From NCBI RefSeq assembly GCF_018866325.1, contig NZ_CP076457.1, forward strand, positions 2,205,001-2,269,000: a DNA stretch of 64,000 nt, written 5' to 3'. The notes beneath the pieces were generated by a model. It saw only the letters and a list, made by a program, of their open reading frames with translations, did not search any database and was not told the origin of the DNA. Position 1 is the stretch's first letter, and each line of letters starts with the position of its first letter. This DNA comes from Streptomyces sp. YPW6 (GTDB lineage: Bacteria; Actinomycetota; Actinomycetes; Streptomycetales; Streptomycetaceae). Shown here in pieces: positions 17,697 through 25,252 of the stretch. Made by a program: the position numbers and the translations under genes.

Positions 17697-18821
17697 ATGT
17701 ATCCGATGCTGAAGCCCGCGCTGCGTCGCGCCTGGCGCGGGCGGAACACCGTGCAGTTCGGTGTGACCCCCGCGCACGCCGTGACGCTCGGGCCGGTGGA
17801 CATCGCCACAGGGAGCTTTCTCGAACTGCTCGACGGCACGCGCGGACTGCCTCTGCTGTACGAGGAGGCGCGCTCCCTGGACCTGTCGGAGCATCATGTG
17901 GACGTTCTGCTGGCCCGGTTGACGGAGGCCGGCCTCCTCGACGACCCGAGGCCGGCCGGTCCGGAAGCCGATGTGCTGCGCCGCCGGGCCGACGTGATGG
18001 ACCGTCGGCGTCCCGACGTGGCTTCGCTGTCGGTCGTACGGCCCGAGCCGGGCGGCGGGCTGCGCCGGATGGAGGCCCGTCGGGCGATGCGGGTCCAGGT
18101 GCGGGGTGCGGGGCGGGTCGGGGCGTCCGTCGCCTCCGTGCTCTCCGGTGCGGGAGTGGGGCATGTGCAGGTGCTCGACGGGGGCCGGACCGAGCCCTGG
18201 GACGTGGCGCCCGGTGGCCTGTCTCCGGCGTCCGTGGGAGAGCGGCGCGATGTGGCTGCCCGTCGGCTCGTCCGCCGCTCGGCACCCGGTCCCGGCCCGG
18301 TGGAGAGCGCCGGAGAGCCCGGCCTGTCCCTGATCGTCGTCGCTCCCCGGGACGGCCTCGCGGTGTACGCACCCGTCACGGACACCGCGGGCCCCTGGAT
18401 CGCGTCGGGCACTCCTCATCTCTACGCGGGAGTGATCGAGGCCACCGGGGTGGTCGGGCCGCTCGTCCTGCCCGGCGGCACGGGCTGCGCGGGGTGCCTG
18501 GAGCTGAACCGTGCGGACCGGGATCCGCAGTGGCCCCGGATGCTGGCGCAGTGGCGTTCCGGGCGGCGGGGCACGGTGCCCGCCTGCGATCTGGGGCTCG
18601 CGACGGCGGTCGCCGGTCTCGCCGCGGCACATGCTCTGGCGTTCCTGGACGGGGATCTGCCCGCCTGTACCGGCACCCGCTGGGAGGCCGCTCTGCCGCT
18701 GCTGGACTGGCGTTCCGAGCGGATCGGCCCGCATGCGGACTGCTCCTGCGGAGCGGCCGGGGGTGCTGGAGAGACACGGCCCTCCAATGGCATTCCGGCG
18801 CAGGACACAATGGCGGGGTGA
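17697..18821 (+). CDS. ThiF/E1-like protein, 374 aa
   Basis: Resembles the ThiF-like (E1 superfamily) proteins annotated in actinobacteria as TOMM precursor leader-peptide-binding or cyclodehydratase-like. Residues 1-85 look like a peptide-clamp/winged-helix segment, followed by a Rossmann motif GAGRVG at 137-142 and strand VQVLDGG. A CAGC motif lies in the C-terminal half and CSC near the end. No precursor peptide or azoline enzymes are nearby, so no RiPP function is claimed. The ATG at 17697 follows GGGGGAG at good spacing; the open frame upstream to 17499 is repeat-rich and not coding. The ABC1 kinase gene follows 64 nt later. Confidence 0.75.
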   Translation: MYPMLKPALRRAWRGRNTVQFGVTPAHAVTLGPVDIATGSFLELLDGTRGLPLLYEEARSLDLSEHHVDVLLARLTEAGLLDDPRPAGPEADVLRRRADVMDRRRPDVASLSVVRPEPGGGLRRMEARRAMRVQVRGAGRVGASVASVLSGAGVGHVQVLDGGRTEPWDVAPGGLSPASVGERRDVAARRLVRRSAPGPGPVESAGEPGLSLIVVAPRDGLAVYAPVTDTAGPWIASGTPHLYAGVIEATGVVGPLVLPGGTGCAGCLELNRADRDPQWPRMLAQWRSGRRGTVPACDLGLATAVAGLAAAHALAFLDGDLPACTGTRWEAALPLLDWRSERIGPHADCSCGAAGGAGETRPSNGIPAQDTMAG

Positions 18822-18885
18822 CCGTCGGCGCCGGAGTGACACCGGAGGCCCGACCGGCACGGCAGTCTGGGAACTGGAGGGGCAC

Positions 18886-20331
18886 ATGTCTGATCTTCCC
18901 CGGAAGGCGGTTACGCGTACGGCCAAGCTGGCCGCGCTTCCGCTCGGCTTCGCCGGCCGTGCCACCTGGGGTCTGGGCAAGCGGATCGGCGGCAAGTCGG
19001 CCGAGCTGGTCGCCCGCGAGGTGCAGCAGCGGACGGCGGACCAGCTGTTCAAGACCCTGGGTGAGCTGAAGGGCGGGGCCATGAAGGTGGGCCAGGCCCT
19101 TTCGGTCTTCGAGTCGGCGCTCCCCGAGGAGATCGCCGGCCCCTACCGGGCCGCGCTGACCAAGCTCCAGGAGGCCGCACCGCCACTGCCCGCGCGCACG
19201 GTCCACCGGGTGCTCGCCGAGCGGATGGGAGAGGACTGGCGGGAGTGCTTCCTGGAGTTCGAGGACGCTCCCGCGGCCGCCGCCTCGATCGGACAGGTGC
19301 ACCGAGCGGTGTGGCACGACGGCCGCGACGTCGCGGTGAAGGTGCAGTACCCCGGGGCGGGCGAGGCGCTGCTCTCCGACCTCGCCCAGCTCGGTCGTTT
19401 CGCCCGGCTGCTCGGTCCGCTGGTCCCGGGGGTGGACGTCAAGCCCTTGATCAAGGAGCTGCGCGACCGGGTGTCGGAGGAGCTGGACTACGAGCTGGAG
19501 GCGCAGGCGCAGCGGGAGCACGCGGTGGAGTTCGCGGACGACCCGGATGTGGTGATCCCCCAGGTGGTGCACCAGGCCGACCAGGTGCTGGTGACGGAGT
19601 GGATCGACGGGATCCCGCTGTCCGAGGTCATCGTGGAGGGTACGGCGGAGCAGCGGGACCGCGCGGGTCAGCTGCTGGCCCGCTTCCTCTTCTCCGGTCC
19701 GGCACGCACCGGACTGCTGCACGCCGACCCGCACCCGGGCAACTTCCGGTTGCTTCCCCCGGCGCAGGACGCGGGGCATCCGGAGGAAGAGGGTGCCCCG
19801 GCCGGTTCGTGGCGGCTGGGCGTACTGGACTTCGGCACGGTCGACCGGCTTCCGGGTGGGCTGCCGCGCACCATCGGCGACTCTCTGAGGATGGCGCTGG
19901 CGGGCGACGCGGCGGGTGTGTACGAGATGCTGTGCGACGAGAACTTCGTCAAGGAGTCCATCGACCTGGACTCGGACGAGGTCCTGGACTACCTGCTTCC
20001 GCTGATCGAGCCCACGCAGGCGGAGGAGTTCGCCTTCACCCGTGGCTGGATCCGCGACCAGGCGGCCCGGGTGGCGGACCCCCGCTCCCCCGCCCATCAG
20101 CTCGGCAGGCAGCTGAACCTGCCCCCGTCCTATGTCCTCATCCACCGCGTGACGCTCAGCACGATCGGGGTTCTGTGCCAGCTCGGTGCGACGGTGCGGA
20201 TGCGCGATGAGCTGGAGGAGTGGCTGCCGGGATTCCTCGCCGAGGCGGCCGAAGCGCCGGAGGCGGACGGCGGGCCGGAGGGCAAGTCGGAGAACGCGGG
20301 CGAGCCGGAGGGCGAGGCCGTTCAGGCATAG
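18886..20331 (+). CDS. ABC1/UbiB atypical kinase-like protein, 481 aa
   Basis: A protein-kinase-like ABC1 (ADCK/UbiB) family member. The family signature KGGAMKVGQALS (KxGQ) is near residue 60, followed by ASIGQVHRA, catalytic Lys in VAVKVQYPG, HADPHPGNF as the catalytic-loop equivalent and LDFGTVDRLP as the metal-binding motif. The Ala-rich nucleotide loop (AAAASIGQ) is characteristic. Bacterial members act in quinone or lipid metabolism and usually show ATPase activity. The last 35 residues are acidic. The ATG at 18886 follows GGAGGGG. Confidence 0.92.
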   Translation: MSDLPRKAVTRTAKLAALPLGFAGRATWGLGKRIGGKSAELVAREVQQRTADQLFKTLGELKGGAMKVGQALSVFESALPEEIAGPYRAALTKLQEAAPPLPARTVHRVLAERMGEDWRECFLEFEDAPAAAASIGQVHRAVWHDGRDVAVKVQYPGAGEALLSDLAQLGRFARLLGPLVPGVDVKPLIKELRDRVSEELDYELEAQAQREHAVEFADDPDVVIPQVVHQADQVLVTEWIDGIPLSEVIVEGTAEQRDRAGQLLARFLFSGPARTGLLHADPHPGNFRLLPPAQDAGHPEEEGAPAGSWRLGVLDFGTVDRLPGGLPRTIGDSLRMALAGDAAGVYEMLCDENFVKESIDLDSDEVLDYLLPLIEPTQAEEFAFTRGWIRDQAARVADPRSPAHQLGRQLNLPPSYVLIHRVTLSTIGVLCQLGATVRMRDELEEWLPGFLAEAAEAPEADGGPEGKSENAGEPEGEAVQA

Positions 20332-20416
20332 GACCTGCCCGGCGGATCAGGACCAGCGGATCAGGACCTGGGCAAGATCCACCGGACAGGCCCTGGCCAG
20401 CCGGGGATCTCCGCGG

Positions 20417-20701
20417 TCACCACCAGAGTGAGTCGAGGCGGCTCTCGATGGCGCGGATGTGCAGGCGGGCGCAGCTCTCGCAGAAGTGGAGACGGCGTCC
20501 GTCCTCCACGGAGCTGAGCCAGGTCACGGGGACGGTGTCGCCTTCGGCGGTGGTGCCGCACCGGGCGCACACCGCACCTCCCGCAACGGGCGGTTCGGCC
20601 TGCTCCGGCTCCTCGGCGTGTTCCGGCTCCTCGGCGTGTTCCGGCTTCTCTGCGTGTTCCAGCCTCTCGGGCTGTTCGGGGGGCTCGGGTTGTTCGTCCA
20701 C
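20417..20701 (-). CDS. Small zinc-ribbon protein with acidic repeat N-terminus, 94 aa
   Basis: The C-terminal half (residues 45-94) has CARCG and CESC pairs with a helix ARLHIRAIESRLDSLWW, a compact zinc-ribbon pattern. The N-terminal 40 residues are low-complexity with repeats of PEHAEE, probably disordered. GTG start at 20701. It ends convergently with the ABC1 kinase gene. Function unknown. Confidence 0.75.
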   Translation of the reverse strand: MDEQPEPPEQPERLEHAEKPEHAEEPEHAEEPEQAEPPVAGGAVCARCGTTAEGDTVPVTWLSSVEDGRRLHFCESCARLHIRAIESRLDSLWW

Positions 20702-20829
20702 CTGCTGACGATATCCCCGCGACCGGACGCCCGGCAGCGCGAACGCCCTGGGGGGCCGCCCGTGTCCGGACAGCCCCCCAGGGCGTGATGGCTGCGCTGA
20801 TCAGTGCGTTGACGGTCCGTGCGAGTCCG

Positions 20830-21093
20830 TCAGTGCATGACCGCCATGGCCAGCGCGCGGCGGGCGCGCAGCGAGGCGCGCTCCGCCCGGCGCTGCATCC
20901 GGCGGGCGGAGAGCAGGCGGACCGACTGGCGGTCCTCCTGGGCCTCCCGCAGGCGGTCGTGCATATGCGCACGTGCCAGGGCTTCTGGGATGAGTTGCAT
21001 TTCGCGGGTCCTGTTCTGGCGCGAGTCGTTCGCGCCGATGATGGTGACGTCGGGGGTTGCGGAGCCGACGGGCTCCTTCGTGGGGGTGGTCAT
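20830..21093 (-). CDS. Conserved hypothetical basic protein, 87 aa
   Basis: The N-terminus starts MTTPTKEPVG and contains the segment TIIGANDSRQNRTR. The C-terminal half is a basic amphipathic helix rich in Arg and Ala (for example RRMQRRAERASLRARRAL). I recall similar small genes just downstream of wblC in Streptomyces. The start at 21093 is preferred, since the frame stays open far upstream through the wblC region and most of that is shadow. It could bind nucleic acid, but there is no family evidence. Confidence 0.65.
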   Translation of the reverse strand: MTTPTKEPVGSATPDVTIIGANDSRQNRTREMQLIPEALARAHMHDRLREAQEDRQSVRLLSARRMQRRAERASLRARRALAMAVMH

Positions 21094-21185
21094 GAGTGCC
21101 TGATTCCGGGGGTCATGTGTGGAGGGACGGTCGATCGTTCCGAAGCGCGGACTGCGGGCGGGGGCGGGGACCCCACAGACCGTGT

Positions 21186-21554
21186 TCACGCTGCGACCGG
21201 GTTCTTGCGCGGACGGCCACGCGGACGCTTGCGGGCCACGACGACACCCTGGACGAAGAGCTCGCCGCCCCAGACACCCCACGGCTCGCGGCGGTCCTTG
21301 GCACCGGCGAGGCAGGCCTCGACGAGCGGGCAGGTGCGGCAGAGGGACTTGGCGTACTCGACGTCGGCGGGCGACTCGGCGAAGAAGACCTCCGGGTCGT
21401 AGGAGCGGCACGGGACGGGCACACCGAGGTTCTCGATGGCGTCGTCGAGCGCGGTGAGCGTGGTGAGCGGGGTCAAGGTGGAGTCCTCCGTGGAGCCGGG
21501 CGGCGCGATCGGGGTGGAAAGAGGTACTGACGGGGCGTGCGTTTCGGTGTGCAC
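21186..21554 (-). CDS. wblC: WhiB-like redox-sensitive transcription factor WblC (WhiB7 type), 122 aa
   Basis: A WhiB7/WblC regulator of intrinsic antibiotic resistance. Four cysteines for the [4Fe-4S] cluster are in place: VPCRS, then CRTCPLVEAC. The GVWGGE turn contacts the sigma factor and the C-terminal AT-hook RGRPRK binds AT-rich DNA next to -35 elements. The GTG at 21554 gives 122 residues, the length I recall for the S. coelicolor protein. The frame extends to 21671 but would run back towards the upstream terminator. It is transcribed from a promoter about 630 nt upstream, through a 110-codon leader ORF and an intrinsic terminator. Confidence 0.93.
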   Translation of the reverse strand: MHTETHAPSVPLSTPIAPPGSTEDSTLTPLTTLTALDDAIENLGVPVPCRSYDPEVFFAESPADVEYAKSLCRTCPLVEACLAGAKDRREPWGVWGGELFVQGVVVARKRPRGRPRKNPVAA

Positions 21555-21662
21555 GGTGGGTGGTGTCCTCGTCTGGTCGTGCCGGCCTGTTGGCCGGTTG
21601 GCGGCTTCTGGTACCAGGTCCTGCTTGTCCCGAGGCTCCTTCGTTCCGTTCCGTCCGTTCGG

Positions 21663-21707
21663 ACAAAACAAAAGGGCCGCGGATCCCGAGTGGGGTTCCG
21701 CGGCCCT
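21663..21707 (-). terminator. Intrinsic terminator in the wblC leader (attenuator)
   Basis: On the minus strand a stem AGGGCCGCGGAACCCC / GGGATCCGCGGCCCT (plus 21692-21707 with 21673-21687) is followed by TTTTGTTTTG. It lies 23 nt after the leader-ORF stop and about 110 nt before the wblC start, the position expected for antibiotic-controlled attenuation. It is one of the few hairpins in the window with a real U-tract. Confidence 0.85.
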
Positions 21708-21730
21708 GAAGGCGCCGGCCTGATGCTGGA

Positions 21731-22063
21731 TCAGGCTGGATCGCTCCAGGGTTCAGGCCCACGGAAGGCCCACATCGTGTGGTTCTGCATCTGCGTCTGC
21801 GTCTTGACTCCGGCACCGGCTGCCGCAAAGGCATAGGCCTGAGCCTGTGCTGCCTTCGCTACTGCTGCCGCCGGTGCCTCGATCGGTCGCTCATTACGCT
21901 CCCGCGTCACGGGGAGGCTCGCCGGGCACAGCGGACGCGCGGCGGAAATGCCGGACAGACCGGTGGCGTGGAGCGAGACAGCCGCAGAGCGGGTGAGATC
22001 GAGCGAGCAGGCGGAGACGACCGAAAGATCGGTCATTTTCTGGGTTTCGATGATGCTGATCAC
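21731..22063 (-). CDS. Leader ORF of wblC, 110 aa
   Basis: The GTG at 22063 has an AGGAGG ribosome site 8 nt upstream, which argues for real translation. The encoded peptide has no recognisable domain: a polar N-terminus (ISIIETQKMTDLS), an Ala-rich centre (PAAAVAKAAQAQAYAFAAAGAG) and an aromatic end TMWAFRGPEPWSDPA. Its stop lies 23 nt before the wblC terminator. In mycobacteria and Streptomyces a translated upstream ORF controls whiB7/wblC by ribosome stalling; this ORF is the natural candidate here. A 7-bp hairpin GCCTGAT/ATCAGGC (21718-21736) spans the stop codon. Alternative start: ATG 22090. Confidence 0.65.
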   Translation of the reverse strand: MISIIETQKMTDLSVVSACSLDLTRSAAVSLHATGLSGISAARPLCPASLPVTRERNERPIEAPAAAVAKAAQAQAYAFAAAGAGVKTQTQMQNHTMWAFRGPEPWSDPA

Positions 22064-22186
22064 TTCAATCGCCTCCTCTCGGCGTCTCATGGGACCGGCC
22101 GGGGCCGGTCCTGCGTATTCGGATAAGTACAGCTGAGTACAGCACGGAACCAGGGCTTCAGAGAAGTCGCTGTTCCCGTGGTTAAG

Positions 22187-22224
22187 AACCTATGGTGACG
22201 ACTGGTGCGGGCGCAAACTATTTT
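22187..22224 (-). promoter_or_regulatory. wblC promoter with WhiB7/WblC-type AT-rich element
   Basis: Minus strand: -10 TAGGTT (22187-22192), 18-nt spacer, -35 TTGCGC (22211-22216), and immediately upstream AAAATAGT (22217-22224). An AT-rich block abutting the -35 is the known signature of WhiB7/WblC-dependent promoters, so autoregulation is likely. The transcript would start near 22180. Confidence 0.65.
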
Positions 22225-22239
22225 CTGGACGAGTTTTCC

Positions 22240-24459
22240 TCAGGTGCCGTCGGCACCCTCTTCAGGCTCGTGATCAAGCGTCTCACCTGCGCAGATAGCC
22301 AGAACATCGGCGCCGAAGCGGCTCAGCTTCCGGTTGCCGACACCGGCGATGACGACCAGCTCGCCCTCGGTGGACGGCACGGCCTCGGCGATCGCCATGA
22401 GGGTCTTCTCGGTGAAGACGCAGTAGTCGGGCTGGCCGAGCAGCGCCGCCTGGCCGGCGCGCCAGTCGTGGAGCCGCTCGTACAGCGCCTCGTCCATGTC
22501 GGAGGGGCACTCCACGCAGCGCATCAGCTTCATCTCGCCCGCGTCGGTGAGCGTCCGGCCGCAGACCCGGCAGCGCACCGGGCTCCGCGGCTTGCGCTCG
22601 ACGGCCGGGGACCGTCCGATCGCAGCGGCCCGGCCGGTGCCCCGGTCGATCCCGCCGCCCCCGCCGACGCCGCCCCGCCCGCCGGACCCCGTCGAGCCCG
22701 GCCGCAGCCCGTTCAGGAAGCGGGTCGGCTTGCGGCCTCCCCGGCCGCCCGGCGACCGGGAGAGCGCCCAGGAGAGCGAGAGGTGGACGCGGGCGCGGGT
22801 GATCCCGACGTACAGCAGGCGGCGCTCCTCCTCGACCTGCTCGTCCGTCCTGGCGTAGGCGATCGGCATCATGCCCTCGGTCAGGCCGACCAGGAACACG
22901 GCGTCCCATTCGAGGCCCTTGGCGGCGTGCAGCGAGGCCAGGGTCACCCCCTGGACCGTCGGGGCGTGCTGGGCGGCCGCCCGTTCGTCGAGCTCCCGGA
23001 CCAGGTCGGTCAGGGTCGCCCCCGGGGCCGCGGCCTCGAAGTCCTCGGCGAGGCGCACCAGCGCGGCCAGCGACTCCCAGCGGTCGCGCACGGAGCCCGA
23101 TCCGGCGGGCGGGCGCGTGGTCCAGCCCTTGGTGGAGAGCACCGCCCGCACCTGGGAGGCCAGGTCCTCCGCCCCGTCGAGGAGGGAGTCGTTGCGCCCG
23201 GCACGGGCCGCGCCGCGCAGGGCGGTGCCCGCCTCCCGGACCTCGGCCCGCTCGAAGAACCGCTCGGCGCCGCGCAGCTGGTAGGGGACCCCGGCGTCCG
23301 CGAGGGCCTGCTCGTAGACCTCGGACTGGGAGTTGACCCGGTAGAGCACGGCGATCTCACCGGCCGGTACGCCCGCGGCGACGAGGTCGCGGATGCGCCG
23401 GGCGGTCGACTCGGCCTCGGTGGGCTCGTCCCCGTACTCCGTGTAGACCGGCTCGGGTCCCTTGTCGCGCTGCGAGACCAGCTCCAGGCGGTGGTCGGCG
23501 GCCTTCCCGTGGGCCTGGCTGAGGAGGCCGTTGGCGAGGTGGACGACCTGGGGGGTGGAGCGGTAGTCCCGGACCAGCTTGACGACCGTCGCCCCGGGGT
23601 GGCGGGTGCGGAAGTTCAGCAGGTGGTCGGGGGTGGCCCCGGTGAAGGAGTAGATCGTCTGGCTGGCGTCGCCGACGACGCAGAGATTGTCCCGGTCGCC
23701 GACCCAGAGGTCGAGCAGCCGCTGCTGGAGCGGGCTCACGTCCTGGTACTCGTCGACGACGAAGTGCTGGTACTGGCCGCGCACGTGGTCGGCGATGTCG
23801 CCCCGGTCCTGGAGGATGCCGACCATCAGCAGCAGCACGTCCTCGAAGTCGATCACCGAGCGGTCGCGCTTGAGCTGTTCGTACGCGGAGTAGATCTGGG
23901 AGAGCACCGCCGGGTCCCGGGGGGCGTCCCGCTGGGTCTTGGCGACGGCCGCCGCGTAGTCGGCGGGGACGGTCTGGGTGACCTTGGCCCACTCGATCTC
24001 GCTGGTGACGTCCCGCAGCTCGGTGCGGTCGAGCCGGATCTCGCAGCGGGCGGCGGCCTCGGCGACGAGCTGCACCTTCCGTTCCAGCAGCCGGGGCAGC
24101 TCGCCGCCGACGGCTTTCGGCCAGAAATACTGGAGCTGCCGGAGCGCGGCGGAGTGGAAGGTGCGCGCCTGGACGCCGGTCGCGCCGAGCTGGCGGAGGC
24201 GGCCGCGCATCTCTCCGGCGGCGCGGTTGGTGAACGTGACGGCGAGGACCGTGGCGGGCTGGAGGATGCCCGCCCGCACCCCGTACGCGATGCGGTGGGT
24301 GATCGCGCGGGTCTTGCCCGTACCGGCTCCGGCCAGGACGCACACCGGTCCGTGCAGGGCGAGCGCCACCTCGCGCTGCTCGGGGTCGAGCCCGTCGAGC
24401 ACGGCGTCCGGGGTCTCGGGTACCTGCGGGAAGAGGGTGGAGTGCGTTGCTGCTGTCAC
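22240..24459 (-). CDS. uvrD2: UvrD2-type superfamily 1 helicase with zinc-Cys and HRDC domains, 739 aa
   Basis: A 3'-5' SF1A helicase in DNA repair. Walker A AGAGTGKT is at residues 43-50; later come DEYQDVSPLQ (motif II), GDASQTIYSF (III), VRDYRSTPQVV (IV) and the motif VI region ending VGITRARVHLSLSW. The C-terminus has the mycobacterial UvrD2 layout: a four-cysteine module (CRVCG ... CVEC) followed by an HRDC-like domain. The GTG at 24459 begins VTAATHSTLFPQ; the upstream open frame is a 27-nt tandem repeat. The gene ends 16 nt before the AT element of the wblC promoter. Confidence 0.94.
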   Translation of the reverse strand: MTAATHSTLFPQVPETPDAVLDGLDPEQREVALALHGPVCVLAGAGTGKTRAITHRIAYGVRAGILQPATVLAVTFTNRAAGEMRGRLRQLGATGVQARTFHSAALRQLQYFWPKAVGGELPRLLERKVQLVAEAAARCEIRLDRTELRDVTSEIEWAKVTQTVPADYAAAVAKTQRDAPRDPAVLSQIYSAYEQLKRDRSVIDFEDVLLLMVGILQDRGDIADHVRGQYQHFVVDEYQDVSPLQQRLLDLWVGDRDNLCVVGDASQTIYSFTGATPDHLLNFRTRHPGATVVKLVRDYRSTPQVVHLANGLLSQAHGKAADHRLELVSQRDKGPEPVYTEYGDEPTEAESTARRIRDLVAAGVPAGEIAVLYRVNSQSEVYEQALADAGVPYQLRGAERFFERAEVREAGTALRGAARAGRNDSLLDGAEDLASQVRAVLSTKGWTTRPPAGSGSVRDRWESLAALVRLAEDFEAAAPGATLTDLVRELDERAAAQHAPTVQGVTLASLHAAKGLEWDAVFLVGLTEGMMPIAYARTDEQVEEERRLLYVGITRARVHLSLSWALSRSPGGRGGRKPTRFLNGLRPGSTGSGGRGGVGGGGGIDRGTGRAAAIGRSPAVERKPRSPVRCRVCGRTLTDAGEMKLMRCVECPSDMDEALYERLHDWRAGQAALLGQPDYCVFTEKTLMAIAEAVPSTEGELVVIAGVGNRKLSRFGADVLAICAGETLDHEPEEGADGT

Positions 24460-24918
24460 CCCGCCATGCTGCCAGGTTCCCGGGGGCGGATGCGGCGGTT
24501 GTCCACAGGCGTGAGCTGTTCGTCGTACCGGTGCGGGCGGTGCGAGGCCGGGCACGGGGCCGGTCCGGGAGCAGCCCGGAGGCCGGCCGGGGCCGGAGCA
24601 GCGCTGGTGCCGGTCGGTCCCGGAGCAGCCCGGAGGTCCGTCGGCAGCGGAGCAGCCCTGAGGTCGGCCGATCCCGAAGCAGCCCGGAGGCCGGCCGGTC
24701 CCAGCGCAGCCCCGGCGCCGAGTCATTCCCGAGCAGCCCCGGCGCCGGTCCCGGGCGGGCGGGAGCGGCCGGTCGCGGGTCCGGGCCGGCGTCGCGGGAA
24801 TGGTGGTCGCCTCGCGTACGTTCCTTAACCTTGCGGGAGCGCTGCGGTGAGCGGCCGGGCCGCATGTGACGCTGCCGGCCGCGCAGCGGTACGGACGAGA
24901 CGAAGGAGCGCCAGCGAC
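24460..24918. other. Divergent intergenic region uvrD2/mycoredoxin
   Basis: 459 nt without a convincing gene. Most of it is the 27-nt minisatellite described separately. The part nearest the mycoredoxin gene contains TTCCTTAACCTTGCGG (from about 24821), the least GC-rich stretch and a likely promoter zone. All six frames are open through the repeat because of its composition. Confidence 0.6.
24562..24750. repeat. Seven degenerate 27-nt tandem repeats
   Basis: Units start at 24562, 24589, 24616, 24643, 24670, 24697 and 24724. Their shared core is CGGAGCAGCCC (or near variants) at a fixed phase, with the flanks diverging. The phase is exact over 189 nt. Read as protein, each frame gives a 9-residue repeat, which explains long spurious ORFs. 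Confidence 0.9.
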
Positions 24919-25173
24919 ATGGCGGGCACTGTGACGATGTACAGCACCACCTGGTGCGGCTACTGCCGTCGGCTGAAGAGCCAGATGGACCGCGAGGGCA
25001 TCGCGTACAACGAGGTCAACATCGAGCACGACCCGGAGTCGGCCGCGTTCGTCGAGAAGGCGAATGGCGGAAACCAGACGGTCCCCACCCTGCTGATCGT
25101 GGCCCCCTCGGGCACCGAGTCGGTCATGACGAACCCCTCGCTCGCCCAGGTGAAGCAGGCGCTCGCCGCCTGA
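24919..25173 (+). CDS. mrx1: Mycoredoxin (glutaredoxin-like), 84 aa
   Basis: A small thioredoxin-fold oxidoreductase that reduces mycothiol mixed disulfides in actinobacteria. The active site WCGYC is at about residues 13-17 (MYSTTWCGYCRRLK), with the cis-Pro in TVPTLLI and an expected C-terminal helix. ATG 24919 has GAAGGAG upstream. It diverges from uvrD2 and converges on nudC, as in mycobacteria. Confidence 0.93.
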   Translation: MAGTVTMYSTTWCGYCRRLKSQMDREGIAYNEVNIEHDPESAAFVEKANGGNQTVPTLLIVAPSGTESVMTNPSLAQVKQALAA

Positions 25174-25202
25174 TCCGGCACGAGCGACGGTCCGTCGCGC
25201 GT

Positions 25203-25235
25203 ACGACTGCCCCCGGCACCGCCGGGGGCAGTCGT
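25203..25235. terminator. Bidirectional terminator mrx1/nudC
   Basis: Perfect 15-bp stem ACGACTGCCCCCGGC with loop ACC between convergent genes. Confidence 0.8.
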
Positions 25236-25252
25236 GTGTCCGGGGGGCGGCC

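Noticed and set aside
17697..18821. A thiazole/oxazole RiPP cluster
   Set aside because: Only one ThiF-like protein is present; no YcaO protein, dehydrogenase or precursor peptide nearby.
24562..24750. CRISPR array
   Set aside because: Units are contiguous and degenerate with no unique spacers.
24447..25029. N-terminal extension of uvrD2, or a plus-strand repeat protein, through the 27-nt repeats
   Set aside because: All frames are open across the repeat, and conserved helicase sequence begins only after the GTG at 24459.
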